A stretch of DNA of 40,562 nt from the NCBI GenBank assembly GCA_009787995.1, contig WQSH01000013.1:1-40562 (forward strand), given 5' to 3'. A model generated the notes under the pieces. It saw only the letters and a list, made by a program, of their open reading frames with translations. It was not told where the DNA came from and made no database searches. The position numbers were made by a program, and so were the translations under genes. Of this stretch, positions 15,755 to 23,219 are shown in pieces (the stretch's first letter is position 1; each line of letters opens with the position of its first letter). The DNA is from Oscillospiraceae bacterium (GTDB lineage: Bacteria; Bacillota; Clostridia; Oscillospirales; Oscillospiraceae).

Positions 15755-16623
15755 TGGTATCCCAGCCTTTCAACTGCCTCGGTCAAGTAACATTCCTTAT
15801 AGCTTTGCCCTAATTGCTCACATGCGCCCCTCGCACTCCCCTCATCATCAAAAAGACCAATGACAGATGGGCCGGAGCCTGTCATCACAGCACCAAGGGC
15901 GGCTTGGTCATACATCGTGTCCTTGATTTCGGCTATGTCGCGGCTCCCCTTCGTCATGACATCCTCAAATACATTATACATCCGCCTCGCCACTCCGCCC
16001 AGGTCTCCTTTGTCCAGCGCATCCAAAATGCCGTCGGTGTCCGGCCTTGCGCGTATTTTCTCACACTTAATCCGTCCGAAGAGCGCAGGGGTGCTGCATG
16101 AAAACGGAGGTTTGCAAATTACTATATAGCATTTTGGCATTGGCGGTAAATTCGCAAGCACTTCCCCCCTGCCCTCGGCCAGGCTTGTGCCCCCATCTAT
16201 GCAGAAAGGCACGTCAGAGCCTATTGTCAACCCTATGCCTTCCAACGCCTTGCGCCCCAGCTTCGTCTCGAACATCCTGTCTAGCATCCGCAAAACACAA
16301 GCGCCATCGGAGCTGCCGCCGCCCAGGCCTGCGCACACAGGTATTGCCTTTTTAGTCTTTATGTAAGTTCTATACCCCCCAATCCCGGTATGCTTAAAGA
16401 ATGCAAACGCAGCCTTGGCGGCTATGTTCCTTTCATCGCTCGGAAGAAAAGGCAGGCCGGCTTCGACCGTTATGCCTTCGCCGGGTAGGCACTCGATTGT
16501 AATCTCGTCGGCAAGGCTGACTGTCTGCATCACCATTCTCATATTGTGGTATCCATCGGCCATTTTTGAAACTATATCGAGCGAAATATTCACTTTTGCA
16601 TAAGCAAGCGCAGTATCAGTCAT
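15751..16623 (-). CDS. ispE: 4-diphosphocytidyl-2-C-methyl-D-erythritol kinase
   Basis: IspE phosphorylates CDP-methylerythritol at the 2-hydroxyl, the fourth step of the MEP route to isoprenoid precursors. This GHMP kinase is 290 residues, a normal length. It shows the substrate motif AYAKVNISLDI (residues 7-17), the ATP-binding GHMP loop PVCAGLGGGSSDGACV near 95-110, the aspartate in GSDVPFCIDGG and the C-terminal TGSGPSVIGLF. The ATG has TGAGGA about ten bases before it. It heads a minus-strand gene run that continues into UPF0316, flavodoxin and addB, though readthrough beyond UPF0316 is inference. Confidence 0.95.
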   Translation of the reverse strand: MTDTALAYAKVNISLDIVSKMADGYHNMRMVMQTVSLADEITIECLPGEGITVEAGLPFLPSDERNIAAKAAFAFFKHTGIGGYRTYIKTKKAIPVCAGLGGGSSDGACVLRMLDRMFETKLGRKALEGIGLTIGSDVPFCIDGGTSLAEGRGEVLANLPPMPKCYIVICKPPFSCSTPALFGRIKCEKIRARPDTDGILDALDKGDLGGVARRMYNVFEDVMTKGSRDIAEIKDTMYDQAALGAVMTGSGPSVIGLFDDEGSARGACEQLGQSYKECYLTEAVERLGYQ

Positions 16624-16787
16624 TTCTTATTAGTCCTCAAGAAGCGTAATTATTCAGAAAACAAAACATCCATAAATTCCGTGCCTGCGGCCATGTGCCG
16701 CCCTGTCAGCCAAGTATTCTCTCTGGCTGCAATCTAAACACAGGAAAATCGCAGCATAGTAAATACTTCAAGCTATTCCCCCAGTCC

Positions 16788-17297
16788 CTATTCACTAATA
16801 CCGACACGTTGCCACGTCACCTGTTCGGAGCTTTCCTGCGCATCTATCATCGCCTTGTCCATAAGCCTGAGCATTTCCAGTTCACTGCGAAAATCCAACC
16901 TCACCCCTCTTTCGAGCCAATGAATTTGCCCTTGCCATGTCGCCTTTTGCCTGAATCTAACATGAATGTCGAAGGTACAGCTGCTTTTGCTCGAACCTTC
17001 ATGGTGCTTCAGGTGTAGGACATCGCTCACAGCAGCACTGGCCCTCGCCACGAATTTTTCAGTCCTGTCTTTTTTGCTCCTGAAAGATCTGAGCGAAAGA
17101 AACGCCTGTGGGAAATTTTTGTCGTCAAAAATCTCTTCCATTTTGTTTATCATCCGGACAAAGCTGAAAAATTCATAAGGCTCCTCCAAATATTGACTAA
17201 GCAAGCACCCCCTATAAAGGCCGCGCCCAAGCAACATAACTTCCGCCCGCATTTTCACGGACATAGCCGTTATGTGAGTTTTCTCTTTAGCAACCAA
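16788..17297 (-). CDS. Conserved hypothetical protein
   Basis: I recognise no characterised family. The 169-residue protein has two recognisable parts. One is an N-terminal helical segment with FFSFVRMINKMEEIFDDKNF then PQAF near residues 43-66. The other is a C-terminal segment CTFDIHVRFRQKATWQGQIH then WLERG and FRSELEMLRLMDKA near 107-150. From memory, short proteins with the same 'FRQ..TWQG.I.W' pattern occur in Clostridia without assigned function. No signal peptide or membrane helix is seen. The start is a TTG with AGAGGGG upstream; an ATG 33 bp further in lacks a good ribosome site. It is flanked by noncoding gaps of about 150 bp and looks monocistronic. Confidence 0.72.
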   Translation of the reverse strand: MVAKEKTHITAMSVKMRAEVMLLGRGLYRGCLLSQYLEEPYEFFSFVRMINKMEEIFDDKNFPQAFLSLRSFRSKKDRTEKFVARASAAVSDVLHLKHHEGSSKSSCTFDIHVRFRQKATWQGQIHWLERGVRLDFRSELEMLRLMDKAMIDAQESSEQVTWQRVGISE

Positions 17298-17446
17298 TGG
17301 TAATGCACCCCTCTAACACTAAAAACCTCTTTACAACCTCTCTGACAAATATATCATATGTTTTGGGAAATATCTACAAATTTTTCTACAATAAGCGCAG
17401 CAAAATAGCACCTGCCCTTGCCGCTACTTTGAGGCAAGACGCATGC

Positions 17447-18160
17447 CTACATCTGCAATGTCGCCTGCAGCTCATCCAGCTTTTCCTGCGTTATCAGGGC
17501 TGTTTTATCAGCACCCCTCAGAGAGACAGTGTATGTCCACCTTCCGTAGGGGTGGATATTTGCTATGGCGGTGACGTTTATTATGTACGCCCTGTGGCAT
17601 CTGAAGAAATCGCCGCCATCCAGCTTTGCCCAAAGCGAGCTTAGGCTTTCGGAAGTCGTGTACGAGCCCTCGGCCGTCTCTATGTAAGTGAGCTTATTCT
17701 CCCGGAAAACCAGCAGAATATCCTTTACCGGAAGAAACGTCATGCCCTCCCTGTTTTTGAGCATTATTGTCTTGGGCGGTGCTGTCTTGCTCTTTATATT
17801 CGCTTTTTGAACCCGCCTCAACGTCTGACGGACTCTGTCCGTCTTGAATGGCTTTATCAGATAGTCAGCTGCATATAAGTCAAATGCGTCGGGCATATAC
17901 TGGCTGTGCGCAGTGCAAAAAACCTTCACGATGTTTGGCAGTGCTTCGGCAATCTCCTTTGCCGCCTCCACCCCGGTCATTGCGGGCATATCCACATCGA
18001 GAAATACCATATCCGGATTTAATTCTTTGCAAAGGCGGACAGCTTCAGCGCCGTCCGCCGCTTCGCCCACACATTCCATGCCATCCATGCTCTCGATTAT
18101 CTTTCGCAGCACCAACCGCATCCCCGCATCGTCATCTGCGATTAAAATCTTTAAGATCAT
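17447..18160 (-). CDS. LytTR-family response regulator
   Basis: This 237-residue protein has a receiver domain with acidic pocket ADDD (residues 8-11), phospho-acceptor aspartate in MVFLDVDMPAMTG near 55 and the conserved lysine in LIKPF near 103. A LytTR DNA-binding domain (about 135-235) follows, with VKDILLVFRENKLTYIETAE and FFRCHRAYIIN. Such regulators bind imperfect direct repeats and often work with GHKL-type kinases. Its start overlaps the upstream small ORF by 4 bp. The likely partner kinase is encoded four genes upstream at 20074-20943, so this is a split two-component system. The operon ends here. Confidence 0.93.
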   Translation of the reverse strand: MILKILIADDDAGMRLVLRKIIESMDGMECVGEAADGAEAVRLCKELNPDMVFLDVDMPAMTGVEAAKEIAEALPNIVKVFCTAHSQYMPDAFDLYAADYLIKPFKTDRVRQTLRRVQKANIKSKTAPPKTIMLKNREGMTFLPVKDILLVFRENKLTYIETAEGSYTTSESLSSLWAKLDGGDFFRCHRAYIINVTAIANIHPYGRWTYTVSLRGADKTALITQEKLDELQATLQM

Positions 18161-18369
18161 CTCCTGCGACGCCTCCTTGAGATTGGCGGCCCGATTATCT
18201 CTGACAGAATTATTGCATTTCTGGCAGAGACAGAGTCTAGATTTGCCACGAGTTCTCCCATCGATGCCGGACTGCTTCTCCCTGCCGCACCGCCCGTGAT
18301 AGGCGGTGTGGCATTGTCATTTGGAAACATAGTTCTGTTTTCGGTGTTTGTGTGTTTTGTTCTATCCAT
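18157..18369 (-). CDS. Small 70-residue protein between floA and the LytTR regulator
   Basis: I do not recognise it, but it is probably a real gene. AAGGAGG lies ten bases before its ATG, it starts 26 bp after floA, and its TGA overlaps the next ATG. The N-terminal 25 residues are Asn/Thr/Pro-rich and likely disordered. A helix follows (SMGELVANLDSVSARNAIIL), then SEIIGPPISRR. The protein ends in six arginines. That tail is encoded by the AGGAGG and CGCAGGAG sequence that also forms the Shine-Dalgarno of the LytTR gene, so it is partly a by-product of the overlap. No signal peptide or membrane helix is seen. Confidence 0.65.
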   Translation of the reverse strand: MDRTKHTNTENRTMFPNDNATPPITGGAAGRSSPASMGELVANLDSVSARNAIILSEIIGPPISRRRRRR

Positions 18370-18395
18370 AGTGAACCTGCCTCCTTGGATTTCAC

Positions 18396-19385
18396 TTATG
18401 TGTTCATCTTGTCAGATGAGCTTTGCTCATCGGTGCTTGCAATGGAGTTTCTCATTTGCGTATCGGAAACCACATTCATCATGTTGTAGTAATCCATCAC
18501 ACCCAGCTTACCCTCACGCAGTGCAGAAGCCATTGCTTTCGGCACTTCGGCCTCCGCCTCGACGACCTTTGCTCGCATCTCTTGAACTTGCGCCCGCATC
18601 TCCTGTTCGATGGCGACTGCCATCGCACGCCTTTCCTCTGCTTTTGCCTGCGCAATGCGCTTGTCGGCTTCGGCTTGGTCTGTCTGGAGCTGCGCACCTA
18701 TGTTTCTCCCGACATCGATGTCTGCTATGTCGATTGAAAGAATCTCAAAAGCCGTCCCTGCCTCAAGGCCTTTTCCAAGGACTATTTTTGATATCTTGTC
18801 CGGATTTTCCAGAACTTCCTCATGCGACGTTGCGCTGCCTATGGTAGTGACGATTCCCTCACCGACACGAGCGATTACGGTCATTTCCCCTGCACCACCT
18901 ATAAGCCTGTCGATATTCGCCCTTACGGTAACTTTCGCTTTCGCTACAAGCTCAATACCGTTTTTCGCTATGGCCGAAATTGGCGGGGTCTCAATGACCT
19001 TGGGATTGACGCTCATCTGAACCGCCTCAAGCACGTCGCGACCTGCAAGGTCTATCGCCGCCGCCCGCTCAAACTCCAAAGATATGTCCGCCCTTTGAGC
19101 CGCAATAAGCGCATTGATAACGCGGTCTACATTTCCTCCGGCGAGAAAGTGTGCTTCCAGCTTGTTAGTGTGGATGCTAAGCCCGGCTTTGACTGCCTTT
19201 ATCTGTGCATTGACAATCATGCCCGGAGGAACCCTGCGCAGCCGCATCCCTACCAAGGACAAGATACCAATTCTCACATTTGCCGCAACTGCGCTAATCC
19301 ATAACGGTATAGGAACAAAGGTGAAGAACAGCCATAGGAATGCGAGTATTGCTACGACAATTACGATAATCAACCAAATTTCCAT
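18396..19385 (-). CDS. floA: Flotillin-like protein FloA
   Basis: FloA is an SPFH-domain scaffold that forms functional membrane microdomains and affects protein secretion, cell-wall synthesis and membrane fluidity. The 329-residue length is normal. An N-terminal hydrophobic hairpin (about residues 3-27 and 29-46) anchors it. The SPFH core shows [35 protein letters not shown] and [20 protein letters not shown]. The C-terminal flotillin coiled coil is rich in Glu/Ala ([20 protein letters not shown]). It lies 18 bp after the NfeD gene, the usual partnership, and is followed by a small ORF and a LytTR regulator. Confidence 0.96.
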   Translation of the reverse strand: MEIWLIIVIVVAILAFLWLFFTFVPIPLWISAVAANVRIGILSLVGMRLRRVPPGMIVNAQIKAVKAGLSIHTNKLEAHFLAGGNVDRVINALIAAQRADISLEFERAAAIDLAGRDVLEAVQMSVNPKVIETPPISAIAKNGIELVAKAKVTVRANIDRLIGGAGEMTVIARVGEGIVTTIGSATSHEEVLENPDKISKIVLGKGLEAGTAFEILSIDIADIDVGRNIGAQLQTDQAEADKRIAQAKAEERRAMAVAIEQEMRAQVQEMRAKVVEAEAEVPKAMASALREGKLGVMDYYNMMNVVSDTQMRNSIASTDEQSSSDKMNT

Positions 19386-19403
19386 AAGTACATATCCCCT
19401 CTC

Positions 19404-19910
19404 TTAATCTTGTTTGACTTTTTCCCTGATAACGATTCTGTTGCCTTCAATTTCAACGACCTCAACTAGTGCCCCTTTTTCGACAAATTCCCCATTGCTG
19501 ACCACGTCCAGCCTGACCCCATCGAAATCGACATTCCCCGCAGGCCTGCAAATGGTCATGACAACGCCAGTTTTCCCCATGAGGTATTTCATATCTTCTG
19601 TGCCGGAAAAGCCTTGCTCCACAGTTTCGGAATCATGAAGGATGAGCTGTTTCGGCAGCCGCTTTGAGAAGAAAACGAGAAATATCACCAGCAATATAAG
19701 AAGTATCACGAAAAAGATCCCCGTCAGGATAAGCCCCTGTGCCACAGTCTGCGCTGTCACAAAAATGCACGCAATCAAGCTTATGACGCCGACTGCACCA
19801 AAAAGGCCAAACCCGGGCTGGTACATTTCTACAATTATCATTCCTATTCCCACGACGAACAGTATTATTGAAACCACAGAAACATTCGACAGCAATTCAA
19901 CGAATTCCAT
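19404..19910 (-). CDS. NfeD-family membrane protein
   Basis: This 168-residue protein has three to four hydrophobic helices in residues 12-82 (VSIILFVVGIGMIIVEMYQPG, FGAVGVISLIACIFVTA, LILTGIFFVILLILLVIFLV). The C-terminal OB-fold NfeD domain is at about 108-165 (LMGKTGVVMTICRPAGNVDF, then VVEIEGNRIVIRE). This is the short, protease-less form that accompanies flotillin genes. The ATG has AGGAGGTGAG upstream. It sits between a histidine kinase gene (163-bp gap, no clear promoter seen) and floA (18 bp). Confidence 0.92.
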   Translation of the reverse strand: MEFVELLSNVSVVSIILFVVGIGMIIVEMYQPGFGLFGAVGVISLIACIFVTAQTVAQGLILTGIFFVILLILLVIFLVFFSKRLPKQLILHDSETVEQGFSGTEDMKYLMGKTGVVMTICRPAGNVDFDGVRLDVVSNGEFVEKGALVEVVEIEGNRIVIREKVKQD

Positions 19911-20073
19911 AAACTCACCTCCTTCTTATGCTGAGAATAGACCATTTTCTCCCATTTTACAACACAAAACCGCCGAATCATACATTTTAGGCTCCGAAAT
20001 GTCGAATTTGGGGTGCGAGGGCAGACGAGGCGGAGCCACACCTTGCCGTAATAATCATTTAGAGAGGCCTGCA

Positions 20074-20943
20074 CTACCTCGGCACAAACCCCTCGAACAC
20101 TGTTTCCACTTCGTCTGAAATTACCCAGAGCTTGCCCTTGTACTTGCTGATGATATTTCGGCAGATAGCAAGCCCCATGCCCTCCCCATCGCGTACCCTT
20201 GTTGTGAAGCCTGTTTCGAAAATTTTGTCCCATAGCTCCTGCGGGATTACTGGGCCGTTGTTGGATATCTTGAATTTGTAGCTGTGTATATCCTCAAAAA
20301 TTTCGACATGCAAAAATCGGTGCTCTTGGCGCTCGTGCTCGCTTAACGCATTTATCGAGTTGTCCATGATATTGCCCAGCACTTTGCAAAGTTCCCAGTC
20401 TATCACGGGCACTTCCGCCAGCGTGGTGCTGATTTCTATCAAAACGTCAATCCCCCTATTTTCAGCCGCCTGGCGCTTGGCCTCCAATATGGCATTCACT
20501 GCGGGGATACCTGTTTTCAAAGAATTGCTGACCTTTTCAATCGCATCGTAGACCTTGTCTATATATGCGTTTGCCTCTAAGTGTTCGCCCAGCTCAATCA
20601 AGCTGTGGACGACCTGCAAGTGGTTCATGAAATCGTGGCGCTGAGCCCGCATGGTGTTGTTTAGTTTGTTTAAGTCGTCAAGCGATTGTTCGGCCTGCCT
20701 AAGCCTATGGCTTTGCGAGACCACGGGGCGCAGGAGCGCTATTGTCAACACTGCGCCACAGAGTGCGACCAGAGATAGGGTAGGAAGCAAGTACAGCTCC
20801 GGCCCGAGGGTTCTGCCACGCCCATATGCAAGCGTATAAATCGTGAGCGAAGCAATCAGCATTGCGAGAATTGCGTTGAATATCGCCACAAGTATGAACG
20901 TCTTACGCAAACTGATTTGTTCCATCTTCCGGATGCCCATCAT
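20074..20943 (-). CDS. GHKL-type sensor histidine kinase
   Basis: This 289-residue kinase has two N-terminal membrane helices (about residues 13-35 and 52-72) with a short external loop, a brief coiled coil, then the Spo0B/CitA-like H-box. The phospho-accepting histidine is in RAQRHDFMNHLQ near 103. The GHKL ATPase domain carries the N-box VLGNIMDNSINAL near 188, and G-boxes in SNNGPVIP and GEGMGLAICRN. The tiny sensing loop suggests detection of a membrane state or a partner protein. The start ATG overlaps the glnS stop (ATGA). The probable cognate regulator is the LytTR protein at 17447-18160. Confidence 0.92.
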   Translation of the reverse strand: MMGIRKMEQISLRKTFILVAIFNAILAMLIASLTIYTLAYGRGRTLGPELYLLPTLSLVALCGAVLTIALLRPVVSQSHRLRQAEQSLDDLNKLNNTMRAQRHDFMNHLQVVHSLIELGEHLEANAYIDKVYDAIEKVSNSLKTGIPAVNAILEAKRQAAENRGIDVLIEISTTLAEVPVIDWELCKVLGNIMDNSINALSEHERQEHRFLHVEIFEDIHSYKFKISNNGPVIPQELWDKIFETGFTTRVRDGEGMGLAICRNIISKYKGKLWVISDEVETVFEGFVPR

Positions 20944-22598
20944 TTCTTGAAGCTGTCCTTGAGTGCGACAGCACGGTTGAATATCGGGTTGCCAGGTTTT
21001 GAGTCTATGTCGGCGACAAAATACCCGAGCCGCAGGAACTGGTATGCGTCCGGCGCAACCACTGACTCGAGTGACTTTTCGATTTTGCAGTTACGCAGGA
21101 TTTCGAGGGAGTTCGGGTTTAAGTACTCCGTAAAATCAGACTCGCCACCATCAGGGTCAGGAATCGTAAATAGATTGTCATAAATGCGCATCTCAGCGTC
21201 AATGGCGCTTTGCGTATCCACCCAGTGGATTGTGCCCCGCACCTTGCGCCCATCCTGCGTCGTGCCGCCCTTTGTTTCGGGGTCGTATTCGGCAGTGACG
21301 CATGTGACATTTCCATCAGCGTCCGTTTCGTATCCAGTGCATTTGACAATATAGGCTGATTTCAGCCTAACTTCGTTCCCTATGAAGAGGCGGTTATATT
21401 TTTTCGGCGGCTCAACCATAAAATCATCGCTTTCAATCCACAGCTCCCGCGTGAAAGTAACGTTGCGAAATCCTGCGCCTTCATCGTTCGGGTTGTTTTC
21501 AACCTCAAATGACTCTGATTCATCGACAGGGTAATTCGTTATGACCAGTTTGATTGGACGCAGGACGGCCATAGCGCGCGGCGCATTTTGATTCAAGTCT
21601 TCGCGCAAGCAATGCTCAAGCAAGGCATACTCAATAGAGTTAGACGTCCTTCCGACGCCTATGCGCTGGCAGAAGTCTCGTATTGACGCCGGCGTATAGC
21701 CGCGGCGGCGCAAGCCGCGCAAGGTCGGCATGCGCGGGTCGTCCCAGCCGCTGACATAACCTTCTTCCACTAATCGGCGCAGCTTGCGCTTTGACATGAC
21801 AGAATAATCAAGGTTGCGGCGGCCAAATTCAATTTGCCTAGGCCGGCTTGGAACATCTGTGTTATCAATGACCCAGTCGTAGAGCGGGCGGTGATCCTCG
21901 TATTCGAGGGAACACAACGAATGCGTTATATGTTCAAGGGCATCCTGTATAGGGTGCGCAAAATCGTACATCGGATAAATGCACCATTTATCGCCCTGCC
22001 GATGATGATGCGCATATTTAATTCTATATATTACGGGGTCGCGCATGTTGAAGTTTCCGCTGGCAAGGTCGATTCTTGCTCTGAGCGTCATTGCGCCTTC
22101 GGGGAACTCCTTGTTTTTCATCCGCTGGAACAAATCAAGGCTCTCTTCGATAGGCCTGTCCCTATGTGGCGAGGTTGCAGGAATCCCGATGTCTCCGCGC
22201 TTCTCTTTAAACTCCTCGGGAGAGAGCTCGCAAATATAAGCCAGACCTTTTTTAATAAGCCCTACGGCAAGCTCATAGGTCTTTTCAAAATAATCGCTGC
22301 CAAAATAAAGCCTATCTTCCCAGTCAAGACCAAGCCAACGGATGTCGTCGCAAATCGCCTCGACAAACTCATCTTCCTCTTTCTCGGGGTTCGTATCATC
22401 AAAACGCAAATTGCATAGCCCACCGTACTGCTCTGCCGCATTCATGCTGATGGAGAACGCCATGCCATGCCCGATGTGAGGGTATCCATTCGGCTCCGGC
22501 GGCAACCTGGTGTGGATGCGCATACCCTCAAAACGCCCGCCCGGTGCAATGTCTTCTTCGATAAATGTGTGAATGAAATTCTTTGATAATTCTTCCAT
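20940..22598 (-). CDS. glnS: Glutaminyl-tRNA synthetase
   Basis: GlnS charges tRNA-Gln with glutamine. This class I synthetase of about 552 residues shows the HIGH motif as PHIGHG near residue 42, the VMSKR form of KMSKS near 268, the catalytic-domain motif RFDDTNPEKE and the two-barrel C-terminal anticodon domain (AVLRPIKLVITNYP onward). A canonical length and intact motifs point to a working enzyme. The ATG at 22598 with GGGGGG upstream is preferred over an in-frame TTG five codons earlier. Its stop overlaps the histidine kinase start, making a housekeeping gene the head of a signalling and flotillin operon. Its promoter lies about 180 bp upstream. Confidence 0.96.
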   Translation of the reverse strand: MEELSKNFIHTFIEEDIAPGGRFEGMRIHTRLPPEPNGYPHIGHGMAFSISMNAAEQYGGLCNLRFDDTNPEKEEDEFVEAICDDIRWLGLDWEDRLYFGSDYFEKTYELAVGLIKKGLAYICELSPEEFKEKRGDIGIPATSPHRDRPIEESLDLFQRMKNKEFPEGAMTLRARIDLASGNFNMRDPVIYRIKYAHHHRQGDKWCIYPMYDFAHPIQDALEHITHSLCSLEYEDHRPLYDWVIDNTDVPSRPRQIEFGRRNLDYSVMSKRKLRRLVEEGYVSGWDDPRMPTLRGLRRRGYTPASIRDFCQRIGVGRTSNSIEYALLEHCLREDLNQNAPRAMAVLRPIKLVITNYPVDESESFEVENNPNDEGAGFRNVTFTRELWIESDDFMVEPPKKYNRLFIGNEVRLKSAYIVKCTGYETDADGNVTCVTAEYDPETKGGTTQDGRKVRGTIHWVDTQSAIDAEMRIYDNLFTIPDPDGGESDFTEYLNPNSLEILRNCKIEKSLESVVAPDAYQFLRLGYFVADIDSKPGNPIFNRAVALKDSFKK

Positions 22599-22653
22599 TG
22601 GAACCCCCCACAAATCCTTTCGTTACTAGTCACACCCCTTGCAGACCATCCGC

Positions 22654-22740
22654 TGCTTCCGGTCAATTTACTGCGTTTTTTCGCTAGTACGGGTCTTGTC
22701 GCCCTACTTATGCAAAAAAACACAGCAAACCGCCCGGCAT
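22654..22740. repeat. Interspersed hairpin repeat, family 1, copy 3
   Basis: It shares the core ACGGGTCTTGTCGCCCTAC, the flank GGTCAATTTACT and the A/T-rich hairpin arms with the copy at 4752-4863, in reverse orientation. It lies inside the predicted glnS 5' untranslated region, between the promoter at 22786-22814 and the glnS start. Confidence 0.75.
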
Positions 22741-22785
22741 CAGCTATCTTAAAGAAGTGTAACATCCTTTCCGTGATTTTATACA

Positions 22786-22814
22786 ATTATACATAAATCC
22801 TATGTTATTTACAA
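22786..22814 (-). promoter_or_regulatory. Promoter for the glnS operon
   Basis: On the minus strand TTGTAA (22809-22814) and TATAAT (22786-22791) are 17 bp apart. The predicted start gives a leader of about 180 nt that contains repeat family 1 copy 3. I see no T-box AGGGTGG sequence in it. A plus-strand extended -10 (TGCTAGAAT, 22824-22832) nearby could serve the divergent thioredoxin gene. Confidence 0.65.
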
Positions 22815-22884
22815 ACAATTTGTGCTAGAATGGAATTGTACTCACTGTGGAAATCATTAGCTGTGCGAAAGCGAGGTCTTTATA

Positions 22885-23199
22885 ATGAGTGTGCTACATT
22901 TGACGGCCGGGAATTTTGACGAGACGATTAGCCGAGGCAAGGTGCTTGTGGACTTTTGGGCGCAGTGGTGCGGGCCCTGCAAGGCGCTTGCGCCGGTAAT
23001 TGAGGAATTGGCAAGCGAGCTTACCGGCCAGGCAAAGGTTGCAAAACTGGACGTTGAGCAGGAAAGCGCGCTGGCTGCGCGCTTTAGGGTCATGAGCATC
23101 CCGACTGTAATTTTGTTTGAAAACGGTACTGAGGCAAAGCGCTTTGTCGGCACACAGCCAAAGGAAGCGTACTTGGCGGAAGTCCGGAAGCATGGGTAG
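22885..23199 (+). CDS. trxA: Thioredoxin
   Basis: This 104-residue cytoplasmic thioredoxin has the classical redox site WCGPC (residues 28-32), preceded by VLVDFWAQ and followed by the cis-proline loop MSIPT near 73. It reduces protein disulfides, receiving electrons from thioredoxin reductase, which is not in this window. The ATG has GAGG about nine bases upstream. It is a single gene, divergent from glnS and convergent with the SLH/trypsin-fold gene 20 bp downstream. A plus-strand extended -10 at about 22824-22832 is the best promoter candidate. Confidence 0.96.
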   Translation: MSVLHLTAGNFDETISRGKVLVDFWAQWCGPCKALAPVIEELASELTGQAKVAKLDVEQESALAARFRVMSIPTVILFENGTEAKRFVGTQPKEAYLAEVRKHG

Positions 23200-23219
23200 A
23201 GCTCCGAGACCGGACACTC

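Noticed and set aside
22599-22790. Possible T-box riboswitch in the glnS leader
   Set aside because: No AGGGTGG T-box sequence or specifier-loop layout found; the leader is largely explained by repeat family 1.
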